NCBI RefSeq assembly: GCF_020921035.1
Contig: NC_063151.1
Span: 22,078,934 to 22,142,933, forward strand
Origin: Rhodamnia argentea
Taxonomy: Eukaryota; Streptophyta; Magnoliopsida; Myrtales; Myrtaceae
Direction: 5' to 3'
Length of the DNA stretch: 64,000 nt
The notes under the pieces are model-generated. The model ran no database searches, had not been told where the DNA came from, and saw only the letters and a program-made list of their open reading frames with translations. The translations under genes were made by a program, and so were the position numbers. Positions 23,673 to 34,947 of this stretch are shown piece by piece (position 1 is the first letter of the stretch; each line of letters starts with the position of its first letter).

Positions 23673-26169
23673 ATTAGAAATGCTAGCCATGGTAGATTAG
23701 ATTTAATAATTCTAGAATTTTGCCATAATTAAACATAGTTGGGAATTAACTATTATTGAGGGTACATGCTACAAACTTTGGTAAGATGGTGGTGGGTCCA
23801 AATGACCCATTATTGTAAAGCCTCTCACATGCGGTGCCAGGACTTTCTCCATGGAAATTTGCTGGTACCACAATGATGTGATGAGATGGGCAGCTACAAT
23901 TCCTTTCACTGATTTTTTACACATTATATGAAGATCTTCAATTTCATTTCTCTTTACTATATATTTTGTATATATCGGTTTTCAAATCTAATTTTCTCGT
24001 GGCCAAAGCATGCGACTTGTCTTGTTGAGCACTCTTGATAATAATTTTACATGTGAAAAAGAGATATCCAAGTATGATAATGCTTCGAGAGGAGATCAAG
24101 AGAAAAGAATTATCGACAATGGACATCCGGTGCCTATGTTGAAGGTGTTAGCCAAAAGTAATTCATCTGCGGTGATATAGGTAAATTTGATAATACTCAG
24201 CAGTCAACGACTTCTTCTTCTACTACTAGTAATTGCTTAATTCGTATGATCTAAATGTTATCGGGATTTGATGAGACGAACCGAGCGTTTTTGTGACGGA
24301 AATTATAAACGCTTTCCGAGAGGAAACAAGTCCCAAAGTTTTCGTAGGAAGTTAGAAAATTGTAAGGCTTTTTCACATTAATCAATGGAAAATTTCTTTA
24401 CTATTTGTCAATTCATAGCACTTATAAACGGTTCTTTTCCTTTAGATTCATAAACGGGTTGCTTATTATAAATGGTGACCAAGCATCTATCGATTGGAGG
24501 AAGACCTCTTTCTTGGTTAACGTGGAAAAAACTGCACGGCCGTCAACTTGGTGCACACGAGGGAGCTGCCGGCTGGACCCTCGAACCAAGGCAAGCCACG
24601 TGTTTGAGCGGACAATCACGCGGTGGCCATGATTCCGCGAGCCACCTCGGGACGAGGGGGAGGAGATCGCAGGTTCAGGGCGGTCAGTTAAGCCAGTCAC
24701 GAGCGGAACTTGGATCGCCGCCGCCGTCGTGGTTACCACCTTCGCCGACCAAATGAATGTGGCTCTTCTCTTCGTCACCATTGGCTTATCCGAGTAGCTT
24801 CGCCTTCTGCAATTTCTTGAGTCAATAGTAGGTCTCCTTTTTCTTGTTGTAGTAGGTAGGTATGGTGACCCCATGCAACTTCCACTAGTAGGTTCTAGGC
24901 ACTTAGCTTATGACACGCGAGCGCGCACACATATATAAATCTATGCGCATATATAAAAGTTAGGTGTAATAATACTATTCAACAATCCAAAGAAAAATAT
25001 TCAAACTTCATAATAAGGGCGTCTCTAATGACTCGTTAGATGACGATCCACTGATTTTATATGTATTTATGACAAAGAAAAGGTAGGTAAATTTTACAGC
25101 CATGAAAATTCTTATGAACTATATAAGAAGTGACTTAAAATCTGAATAGGTGACCAAGCACGAGATTATTTGTACTTGATAGTTTGGAGAAAGGAACTTA
25201 TATTATGCGCCTCCAAACCGACATGTGCATTTGTTTCATAATCGCTAAATTAATATCATGTGATTGAAAAGTTTAACCTCGCTAGCTAGGCGAAAACGGG
25301 CTAGCAAATATCGAATCCTCCAGGAGCAAATAGCTAATGAATATGTGGCAGAGGACGTCATAGGATTTTCAAGTGTCCCCAATTAGTCTTGATATCTTTG
25401 TCTTCCTTAGCACCCTAATTATTAGCTAATTCAATTGGAACTTCTTTTTCTATTGACATAATGCTATAATCAAATAGTTGACTAAGGTTTGTACAATGCT
25501 TATCTAGCGTGTACCTAACCTGATGGATCCTAGGAATTGAAAGGTAGATAATGAATGGACGAAATTGGCTTTGAGCACTTTGCAACGATAGGTCAGTATA
25601 TTCTTTTTTGCCTTTTTATATGTACAGAACTACCGGCATCCACATCGGTGATATGCGATTAATTTTACCCGGAAGGATTACATTGGCTCAGCATCAATCG
25701 TCGAAAGGTAGGTTTAGGACTTTCTGGGCCAATAATTTTGTAGAGAAATTGTCCGTCCGTCGGGTCAAAGTGCATAAAACGAAAAGGAAAAACAAAGGAA
25801 GGAAAGTCTAGCGTATTGAACCACTGATTGCAAAGTACCACCTAAGTTTAGTGACACATGAGGGATTTGTCCAATTACACAAATTTTATATGCAATTACT
25901 AAATGAAAGTTCATTTAGGACTTGCTTGCGGATAATGATGTACGAGGAGTGGTTACCAGATTTTGACCAAACAATGGCCATGAGTTTCACATTCTTGGCC
26001 CATGCGCCATCAAGAAAAAGATAAGAACTCGGATTGAAAGTCAAATTTAGGCGCTATGACTATGACTCTATATAGCTTTATGCAGTCTAATTTCCATTCC
26101 ACGGGGGTTGGCCCAAAAAAAGGGTAACTAGTGCTTATCAAGAAAAAAATTAGAAGTTCATATGCCGAT
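23673..26169. other. Gene desert segment
   Basis: AT-rich except about 24520-24760, which is GC-rich and open in several frames on both strands (longest 24422-24874, minus). The translations are low-complexity Arg/Ser/Pro and match nothing I know. No other feature seen. Confidence 0.4.
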
Positions 26170-26385
26170 GGTAAACACGTTGTAACACGGTGTGGCCATC
26201 GCCGGCCATTTCAAGTGGCACACTACCCCATCGGCGATTTTTGGCAAAAGTTGACCGAAATAAATATATTTGAATTTCACGTAAAGGTTCAAGGCTTAAT
26301 TGACAAAATTGAAGAGTTAATGACTAAATTAGTATCCACACAATAGGTTCACGGCTAATTTGGACAGTTTTTCTGATGAGAAAGT
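26170..26385. mobile_element. MITE-like fragment, 'GC-core' family
   Basis: Contains tttcaagtggcacactaccc followed by 'cttaattgacaaaattg' and 'ggctaatttgg' words like the right half of the family. Truncated. Confidence 0.35.
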
Positions 26386-26995
26386 TGTAAATACGGAACT
26401 CGATGGACTTAGAAAAGTTAGCCAAATTAGTTTGGCTAGTGAATTGTAATGTACTACGTGCACTTGATGTCTTTATAAATGATAAAAGCGAACTCTATGG
26501 AGTAGTCTCGACACTTGACAGTGCTATATTATTACTTATTCCTATATAATTATTTGTATATGACGGATTGATAACAGAGCCAAAAAAAAGATTAATGATA
26601 ATCTATGTGGTCATTACATTCTATTTTTCATCAGCAAAAAAAAAAAAAAAAAGAATCTCTCTTTATTTCAGTTTCTTTTGTTCACTCTCAATTAATTAGA
26701 AAATTACGTTAATTTGGTTTTATGAAGATTTTGATGTTGTCAAGAGTATTTTCGATGCAAGTCATTATCTAGGATGGTGATTTTTCTTTCCTGTGTTTTG
26801 ATGAATTTTTAAACGAAAATAGAAGATCATTTTATGTAGTTAATAGAAATTCACACCTAAGTTTGGATGAATTTTTAAAAGAAAATATAAGACCATTTTA
26901 TGTAGTTGTTAAAAAATTCACACCTTTTTTTTTTTTTTCATTAGGATGTTGGCTGTTGGAAGCTCGGATTCCAATGTTAACTTAGAAAGTTATTA
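26386..26995. other. Gene desert segment with a local direct repeat
   Basis: Two similar stretches of about 60 bases occur at about 26798-26860 and 26868-26925 (gatgaatttttaaa...gaaaat...agaycattttatgtagtt). No gene seen. Confidence 0.45.
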
Positions 26996-27723
26996 CTAGA
27001 GCTATCAAATGGGCGGGTCAAGACAGGTTGAAAATGGTCCACCCAAATTAATCAATTTTCATAAAATACAAATCCAACGATCCATACTCGATCCGATCCA
27101 TACCTGACCCAATTCACATTGTTAAAATACTTACATATTTAATCGAATTTATGAGGCCGAGACACCAATGTCCATGCTAAAGATGCCAGGCCTAGTAATA
27201 TCGAGGCCAAGCACCGAGCATTCAACTCTTGTGCCTAGATTCATCAAGGTTGAAATTTTAAAATTTTCTTTTTCTTTTTTTTTTCTTTTCTCTTCCTTCT
27301 ACCTACTTCCTCTACCGGACCTTGGCAATGGCTAATAGCCTGGCCATAGGCCATCGATGCGGCTAATCCGAGTAAACTCAAGGCTCGGGCGATCTCGGCG
27401 AGCTTGTCTTGGCGAGGATCCCGATGAGCACGAAGTTGTTGGTGGCTGTCATTGGCTAGTGGCGGCGGAGGTAGGTGCAAAAAGAAAAAGAAAACAAAAG
27501 GAAGAAAAAAAATCAAATTAATAAATTATTTAAAATTTTGAATTTCTTAAGATATTTAGAAATCTTATTTTACGATCAAATTAAGATAGTTATCTTAGCT
27601 AACGTATTTATGACCAATTTAAAATCTATTTAGGACCCATTAAGTTTTTAAGCAACTCATTTAGACCCACCACTAGTAAATATGGGTTAAATATAGGTTT
27701 TAGACCCATTTTGCCACCTCTAG
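26996..27723. mobile_element. Inverted-repeat element with ctagag...caaatggg ends
   Basis: The left end is ctagagctatcaaatgggcg; the right end on the minus strand is ctagaggtggcaaaatgggt, so the two termini match over about 20 bases. The element of about 730 bp has an AT-rich body with a GC-rich central patch (27300-27480). Plant genomes carry many elements with such gaggtggcaaaatggg ends. Non-coding. Confidence 0.6.
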
Positions 27724-28931
27724 TTATTGGTGTCGCCAAAAGTAACGAAGATCTAATTCGATTTCAATTTTCTTTTGTTTATTTTAGAGATTTGAGGTAT
27801 CCCAATGTGACTCAGGTTTAATTTCAATTTTCAAGGGCTAAAGAAAAGCCGCAAAGAGCCCCTTTGAGTATATCATTTTCGTGACTTCTGAATATGATTT
27901 CGCGATTTCGACATTAATTTTAGTGAACGGTACTTACAAGAACATATCTACGTAAGTGATGAATAGACCAAAAGTGAGGCATCTTTTCCGGTACTTTTCA
28001 CGAGAAGAAGAAGAAGAAGAAGAAGAAAAGTGGGAGATGATGAATATGGCACAACCTTCCCCACTTCTTTGAATCGAAAGGAAAGGTCTCGTGTTTATCT
28101 TTGTAAATCACATCTTAATTGATGATATTACTTAAACAAGCGAGCATCTTATTTATAAAAAAGAAAAGTAGTGATCCAATGCCTTAGACATGGGCCCAAA
28201 GCACGCGAGACCATAACATTCGCACGCTAAACTAATTAAAGTGCTTAATTAAAAAAAATGGGTAAGACGCATTAATCAAAATTAAGTGTGAAGTGACTTG
28301 CAGTTGCATCCCACCGTACCGTTGGGACTATGTCTATCATCCTACGCGACCTAGTACATGCTCTTCCTTCCGAAGCCTTCCTTAAATTAACTCACGAAAG
28401 GTTTTAAACATCGTCTTCGCAAGCCAATGGGAAGACGGATTGTAGTCGCTTTCGCAACACTTCAAAACCAAAAAGGGGGGAAGGACTTTTTTTCAAACAT
28501 TGCTTTCTTCGTTCTAGGGATATAAAATCGAGAGGAATATAAAATCAGATGTCGAAGTTATGAAGATAACGCTGCACGTAGCTAGTGAATAGTTTTGTGG
28601 TATCGCATGTTACGAAGTGATATAAATTATCATCTTAATGGAAGCAGACGAAGTTTATCATTCATACTTTAGACATAGTTTGAAGTTTAAGAAAGAGTGA
28701 TTCAAAGTTAATCCCTTTCACTTAAATAAGAATTATCTCTAAAAACATTATCCGTTTGAGTTTGATATTGTTAATTGTGGAACGAGAACCAAAGGTAGTT
28801 TATATTTTATGGAAATAATTTTTTTTTATTATTAGCTTGTAAGGAGAAATGAAAACTAATGGAAATAAACCTTGGTTGGAAAAATTAGGTCAAGCAAAGT
28901 AAAGCCACAACTACTCTTCCAATTTTTATTT
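27724..28931. other. Gene desert segment
   Basis: AT-rich. An (AAG)n run is at 28003-28028. No protein-like frame was recognised. Confidence 0.45.
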
Positions 28932-29440
28932 AGGATTAATTTCACGAAAAATCCTAAATTAATACACTTATGATAAATTTATCCCAAATTATTTTTTTGA
29001 CTACAAAAAACCCTAAGCTAGTACAATTATGATAAATTTACCCCAAACTATTTTTTTAAGTATAAAAAATCTTAAGTTGATACTACTGTGATAAATTTAT
29101 CCAAACCTAATTTTTTTACCATTAAAATCTCAAATCGGTACGCATCTAACAAATTTACCCTCTATTAATTTCTGTTAAATTGAGTTAATACTACGAAAAA
29201 TCCCAAATTGATACACCTGTAATAAACATACGTAATTGCCACGTGTCATCCAATTTAGAAATTTGATGGGTAAAATTTAACGAAAATTTATGGAGGGTAA
29301 ATTTATCACGGTTATATCAGTTAGGGGTAAATTTCTCATAAATATGTCAATTTGATATTTTCAATGATAAAAAATAATTTAAAATAAATTTATCATAAAT
29401 ATATTAATTTGAGGTTTTGGATGATATTAAGTCATTAACC
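28932..29440. mobile_element. Foldback element with tandem-repeat arms upstream of the USP-kinase gene
   Basis: The left arm consists of about four imperfect units of roughly 60 bases (caaaaaaccctaagctagta / atgataaatttaccccaaac pattern, about 28945-29210). The right end is the inverted counterpart (aaatttatcataaatatatt...gaggttttggatgatatt). Non-coding, it could form a long hairpin. It ends about 220 bases before the predicted TATA box of the kinase gene. Confidence 0.65.
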
Positions 29441-29621
29441 CTTCTATATTTGAGTTGACAATCCACAACATACGAAAAAGCAGCAGACCCCCAAGACTGA
29501 GTCGCCCTCTCCCTCTTCCTCTCTCTCTCCCTAGTATGCTGGTGCGAGTGCGGTAGAGAGAGAGAGAGAGAGCTTGAAAAGCAAACCACCCGGCGGTTAA
29601 GCGATAGCTCAGACCAAGCGA

Positions 29622-29623
<2 letters not shown>

Positions 29624-29652
<29 letters not shown>
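29624..29652. repeat. (CT)n microsatellite in the USP-kinase promoter
   Basis: About 14 CT units immediately upstream of the TATA-like box at 29660-29668. A (GA)n run lies at about 29555-29571. Confidence 0.9.
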
Positions 29653-29656
<4 letters not shown>

Positions 29657-29659
29657 CCA

Positions 29660-29668
29660 ATATATATA
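29660..29668 (+). promoter_or_regulatory. TATA-like box of the USP-kinase gene
   Basis: An atatatata run about 119-127 bases before the predicted start codon at 29787. Transcription would begin near 29690-29700. Confidence 0.45.
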
Positions 29669-29706
29669 CTGACAAGCTCTTCAGCGCGAGCCCTTTTCAC
29701 AGAGCA

Positions 29707-29763
29707 ATGAGCTCGCCCCTTCTTCAGCCTCAACGAGCCCACAGCGACGCCGTCGGACTTTGA
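29707..29763 (+). other. 18-codon upstream ORF in the USP-kinase leader
   Basis: ATG at 29707 is followed by 17 further codons (MSSPLLQPQRAHSDAVGL) and TGA at 29761, 23 bases before the main ATG at 29787. If the TATA-like box is right, it is in the mRNA and could dampen translation of the kinase. Confidence 0.35.
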
Positions 29764-29786
29764 ACCTCCCGCCGCCTCCGCCCACG

Positions 29787-32700
29787 ATGAAAATGCTGCG
29801 AACCGGAGCCGCCGACGTGGAGTTCCCGACCGAAGCTCCCGGAGACCGGACGGTGGTGGTCGGGGTCAAGCTGGATCCGCAGAGCAGGGAGCTGCTGACG
29901 TGGGCTCTGGTCAAGGTCGCCGAGCCCGGCGATCGCGTTGTCGCGCTTCATGTTCTCGCGAACAACGGTGAGAGAGAGAGAGAGGAAGGCTCGGGGTTAG
30001 ATTTTCTGTGAGGTTGAGGTGGTGTAAGTTCTTTCTCGAGTTTGGGTTGTGATTGACGAGCCTCTCGTTTGCCATTTCAGAGATTGTGGACCGGGATGGG
30101 AAGTCGTCGTTGCTCTCGCTGGTCAAAGCTTTCGACTCCGTTCTTGCTGTTTACGAAGGTTTCTGCAACTTGAAGCAGGTTTTTGAGCTCTCCTTCTGTT
30201 TCATTGTCTTAAACTACCTCGAGTTTCGTCTGCAGAGGAAACAGAGGACCGGACAACAAAATTCAATCAAGCTTTGGTTGCGACTTACTTTGATTCCTAA
30301 CCAACTGTAAAAGCTCAGGCGATTTTGCTTGTGAATTTTCGCCGTTAATCATGCATTTCCTGCTTAAGTAGAAATTTACTTTAAAAGTTTTGTCTTTTGG
30401 TGTGTAATTTCTATAACTAGGTGATTATTTGGGAGATCAAACTTATATTGAGCTTTCGGTTTCGATTGTGAATTCTGCAGGTTGATCTTAAGCTCAAGAT
30501 CTGCAGGGGTACATCGGTTCGGAAGATTCTAGTTCGCGAGGCGAAATCGTATGTCGCAACCAGGGTCATTGTTGGAAGCGCGAGGAATCACCGCTCAATT
30601 CGGTCATCAACCTCTGTGGCCAAGTACTGTGCCAAAAAACTGCCGAAAGACTGTTGGGTTCTTGCTGTCAATAATGGGAAAATTGTCTTCCAGAGAGAGG
30701 GCTCTCCTGCGGCTTTCCATGTCTCACAAGGTAATTCAGTGTCTGATATGTCAAATACCGATACTAGCGATACCAAAAATTTGAAGGTTACTGAATGAAT
30801 CGTTGAATGTCTAGTTGCAGGAAAATCTGATTATCTTCGGCCAAACAGCTTGATTAATGTATTTCATCGATCGATAAGTAAGAACTCCAAAGTTCTCAAT
30901 GATAGCGATTTCACAGCATCTCCAAAGTCCACAAGCAATGCGGCTGGGGCAGAAACCTTGGAGCAGGTTTTGCTGAAAGCCTCTGCTAATGTTAAAGAGA
31001 GTATCGCAAAGCCCGACTGCTCTGTTTGTGCTTCCACCACACGACAGGCTGATAATTCTGGCGGCAATGTTTCTGAGGAAACTTCCAGTAACCATGATGA
31101 AGAAAATCCTTTGGCCATCGTACCATTGCAGACAGATGAAGCAACATCAGGGTCGGTTTCTCCGCAGAGTAGAGAAATGCCTTCGCTGCAGCCAGGTTGG
31201 CCGCTGCTTCGTCGTGCAATTTTAGCGGACAGGCAGACTCCCGACCATTCTTCAGGAAGGGAGATCTCTGTGGTTCAGTGGGTAATGCGATTACCTAGCA
31301 GGCATTTTCTATTTTCATCCATTACTTCAGAGCGGAAGCAAGGGGATTCAACCAAGGGTGATCAAGAAGCCTCGAGTTTGGATGGAGAAAGCGGAGCACT
31401 TGTTCTCGTAGGTAATGAGGCTCATAGAACACATCCTCCTGACGAGAGCCCAAGAAGTTTGCCAAAAGAATTGGAGGTTCTTCATGAAAAATACTCATCA
31501 ACATGCAGATTGTTTGCCTACGATGAACTACTGGCAGCAACAACCTTTTTCTTGGCAGGTGCGTTCTGCTACTTAACCTCATTTTCTGAAGAAGCATAGA
31601 TTTACATCCGTCCTTTTTAACTGGGAAGCTCTTAGTAAGGGGTTGTCTGTCTGTTCGGTTGCAGAGAATCTGATAGGGAAAGGAGGCAGTAGTCAAGTTT
31701 ACAAGGGTTGCCTTCCTGATGGAAAGGAGCTTGCCGTGAAGATTCTAAAGCCATCTGAAGATACACTCAAGGAATTTATTCTGGAAATAGAGATCATTAC
31801 GACATTGCATCATAACAACATTGTTTCTCTTATTGGTTTCTGCTTCGAAGACAACCATCTTCTGTTGGTTTACGATTTCCTATCGAGAGGAAGTCTCGAA
31901 GACAACCTTTATGGTGCATTACTTACTACAATTTCACTTGACGTTGAAGATGATTCTACAGTTATTCATCAGGTTTAGATAATTTATTCGATCTATTTGT
32001 TCATATATGGCAGGAATCAAGAAAAATCCTAATGCATTTGGTTGGAGAGAAAGATACAGGGTGGCTCTTGGAGTAGCTGAGGCCTTGGAGTACCTTCATG
32101 AAAGAAGTTCTCAACCAGTAATACATAGGGATGTCAAATCATCAAATATACTGTTATCAGAAGATTTTGAACCACAGGTGATGTATCATGGAACGGTCAG
32201 CCTGTTTGCCTTTTTATTTATTTATTTATTTAATCTGTTTTGGATGGTATGTTGATAAATTGGTCTACATTATTTTCACAGTTATGTGATTTTGGGCTTG
32301 CTAAATGGGCATCAACCTCCTCTACATATACAACATGCACAGATGTTGCAGGAACCTTTGGGTCGGTAATCTCAGCGTTGTAGCTATCGTTTCCCAGCAA
32401 TAATCATTTATTCAACTCAGGAACTCACATTTGTCATGATTTTTGAGCTATTGCAGATATCTGGCTCCTGAATATTTCATGTATGGCAAAGTCAATGACA
32501 AGGTTGATGTCTACGCATTTGGTGTTGTACTGCTCGAGCTTCTTTCTGGCAGAAAGCCCATAAGCAATGACTTTCCGAAAGGCCGAGAGAGCCTGGTTAT
32601 GTGGGTATGTCTCCTGTCATTTGCTTTATGTAAGTATCGACTTTGACTGTTATGTTTTTACTTGGTAGATACTAAAAGAAGATAGATGTGTTTCTCCAGG

Positions 32701-33232
32701 CAAGACCTATTCTTCATGGTGGGAAAATATCCGAACTATTGGACCCAAGCTTGGGTGAAAGATATGATCATCTCCAGTTGGAGCGAATGGTTTTAGCTGC
32801 CACACTTTGTGTCAGACGTGCACCTCGAGCTAGGCCCCAAATGAGCCATGTGAGTTGATTCTATTACAGTCACCATTGGAACAGCATACTGTGTGTCGAA
32901 GTTATTGAAGCAATTGCGAATGTTTTGCTACACGGTATAGCTTCTCCATGTAATGGATCCTAGTTTTTCGGTTTCATTTTGGGTAAGTACAGGTGGTAAA
33001 GCTCCTTCATGGCGACGTTGATACAGTGGCGTGGGCACGGCTACGAGTCTCTTGTGACCAACCCGATGTGGTGGACGATGAAGCATGTGCTCACCCTAAC
33101 ATCCAGTCCCACCTGAACCTCGCGCTGCATGAACTGGAGGACGGTTCGTCGTCCATGAGCATCACCGAATCCGACGTCTCGCTGGAGGACTATTTGAAAG
33201 GCCGATGGAGCCGTTCATCGAGCTTCGACTAA
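29787..33232 (+). CDS. Receptor-like cytoplasmic kinase with N-terminal universal stress protein domain
   Basis: Ten exons: 29787-29967, 30081-30178, 30481-30730, 30821-31558, 31665-31913, 32014-32177, 32282-32361, 32457-32604, 32700-32849, 32993-33232; 765 residues. Residues about 15-170 form a Usp/adenine-nucleotide alpha-hydrolase fold ([40 protein letters not shown]). Residues 177-420 are a Ser-rich, acidic linker. A complete Ser/Thr kinase domain follows: glycine loop [11 protein letters not shown] (427-437), Lys448 in [15 protein letters not shown] (543-552), DFG (563-565), APE (590-592). This is the RLCK VI-type family (At1g21590/At1g77280 from memory), with no signal peptide or membrane segment seen. 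The first ATG downstream of the uORF was taken as start. The intron 7 donor is weak (TTTGG|gtcggt), but conservation of GTFGYLAPE requires it. Confidence 0.93.
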
Positions 33233-33609
33233 TCGTTTATTTTCACGCAGAACGCGAGCACGCTCTCTGTTTCTTCCTTCTCTCTCTGTATATGCTTTTG
33301 GACCCATGATCCTATCCCCATTGGTTTTCATTTGTCTTTCTCTGCTTTTTTTTTTACTCATTAGGTGGGTGTTGGATGAGAGGTAGTTTGTGGGTTAGCC
33401 CTCCTCCCTCCCCTTTACATTAGGAATTAGTCATCACACATTTCCCCTCGATCAAGGTGGGGAATGATGATTCTCAATCGAGGAAACGAAATGCTCCTCG
33501 GTCTGTTGGCGAAAACCGCTATGCTTTTGTATCATTTTGTTTTGTACGTGACTGCGTGGGAAGTGAGATGAGTTCACTATACACCCATCTGTATCTGCTG
33601 AAAAAGGCC

Positions 33610-33615
33610 AATAAA
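33610..33615 (+). terminator. Polyadenylation signal of the USP-kinase gene
   Basis: AATAAA about 380 bases after the stop codon, in ggccaataaaatcag. Confidence 0.5.
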
Positions 33616-34947
33616 ATCAGTTTTTGACCCGTTTCATCCCACAGTGTTTCGAATACCTGGTACTATTACAGTCTGTTTTCTGGATTCAGAATGTTTGGTC
33701 CGGTGAAATGATGAGCTGCGAATGGTCAATTTCTGGCGGCATGGAATTAGTGATGAACTTTTTTTACTTCCGTGTGAGTTTTTCTCATCCGGAGCCAGGA
33801 ATTGACTCCTGGCCTCAACTTTTGAAGCTCCCCGTCAACGTCCCTCGCTTGGGGTCCGCTCACGTTTTTGTGCAAATCCTGTCGTTTTCAAAGTCCTCGA
33901 GTGCCCACTTTTGAACCACGTAAGACTACAGGAGAGCCACTTCCTCCTGTCTTTTTGATTGGTAAAGGGTCCTTGTCTTTGACAGATTCAGCAGCCCTGC
34001 CGCCCATCGACACTCGGGGAGGATATTTCTTCTCTCCTTCTTTTGAGGGCATGCCGTTAATCTGGGTCGCGGCTACAGTTACGCATTTTCCCTTTCATTT
34101 TTATTTTTCTTGCATGTGAAGGTTCAGTTTCTGTCGAATCACAAGCTCACAGGAAATGGGTCAATTTGTTTGGGCCTGGGGGAGATAAAGAATGATCAAA
34201 AGAAGAGGTTAAGGCTCGTATTTGAGTCCCCCTGTATGGTGTCTGGTGGACTGAAGGTGGGTTCTTGGTCAATTGTGGTGGCCTTTTGTACATGAACGCC
34301 AGATGTTTAATTTTTTTTTTTAGAGATTATAAAAACTATCCACAATGATTTAGGAATATATTATTTTTCAAAGAATTATAAGAAACGAATTTTCCTAAAT
34401 ATGATTAAATATTGAACTATTTCAATAGTATGGATTGGATCGGATATGGATCGTTAAATTCGTACAACATGAAAATGAGTTACATGGGTTAATATGGATG
34501 TGACCATATTCGACTCGATTCAAACCCGACTCGATCTACCCATTTAACACCCATATTAATGGGAGGATAATTTTGTACTGTAGAAGCGGCGATACGAGTG
34601 TGGTTTCATGGACGGCAATCTAAGCGCAACTTAAACGGGAGAAAAGATGATATTTTTATAATTATTTCGGTTTTCTGTCTGTATAGACACTTTTCGTTGT
34701 TAATTCGGTATATTAAGATAGATAAAACTAATTACAAGTAGATATATTTTGTCTGATTGGCCTATGGACACTTGCTTTTAATCAAAATAAATGAAAAATA
34801 ATAGATTGATTGCTATTCCCTAGGAAAGGTGATTTCATTTATTTAATAATGAGATGATTGGGACTTTTCTGGTTCGACAAGTAATGTTGACCGGCTCTCG
34901 ATCCGCGACCTAAACATCATCGTCCACAAAACATTCACGGAGGATCG
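33616..34947. other. Intergenic region between USP-kinase and CCCH genes
   Basis: Contains a fragment (about 34430-34560: ggatcggatatggatcgtta, ccgactcgatctacccattt) of the element family seen complete at 26996-27723. The last 200 bases should hold the CCCH gene promoter; no TATA box was identified. Open frames at 33624-34295 have no recognisable product. Confidence 0.4.

Noticed and set aside
24422-24874. 150-codon minus-strand frame and overlapping plus-strand frames
   Set aside because: All frames are open because the patch is GC-rich; the translation is low-complexity with no motif.
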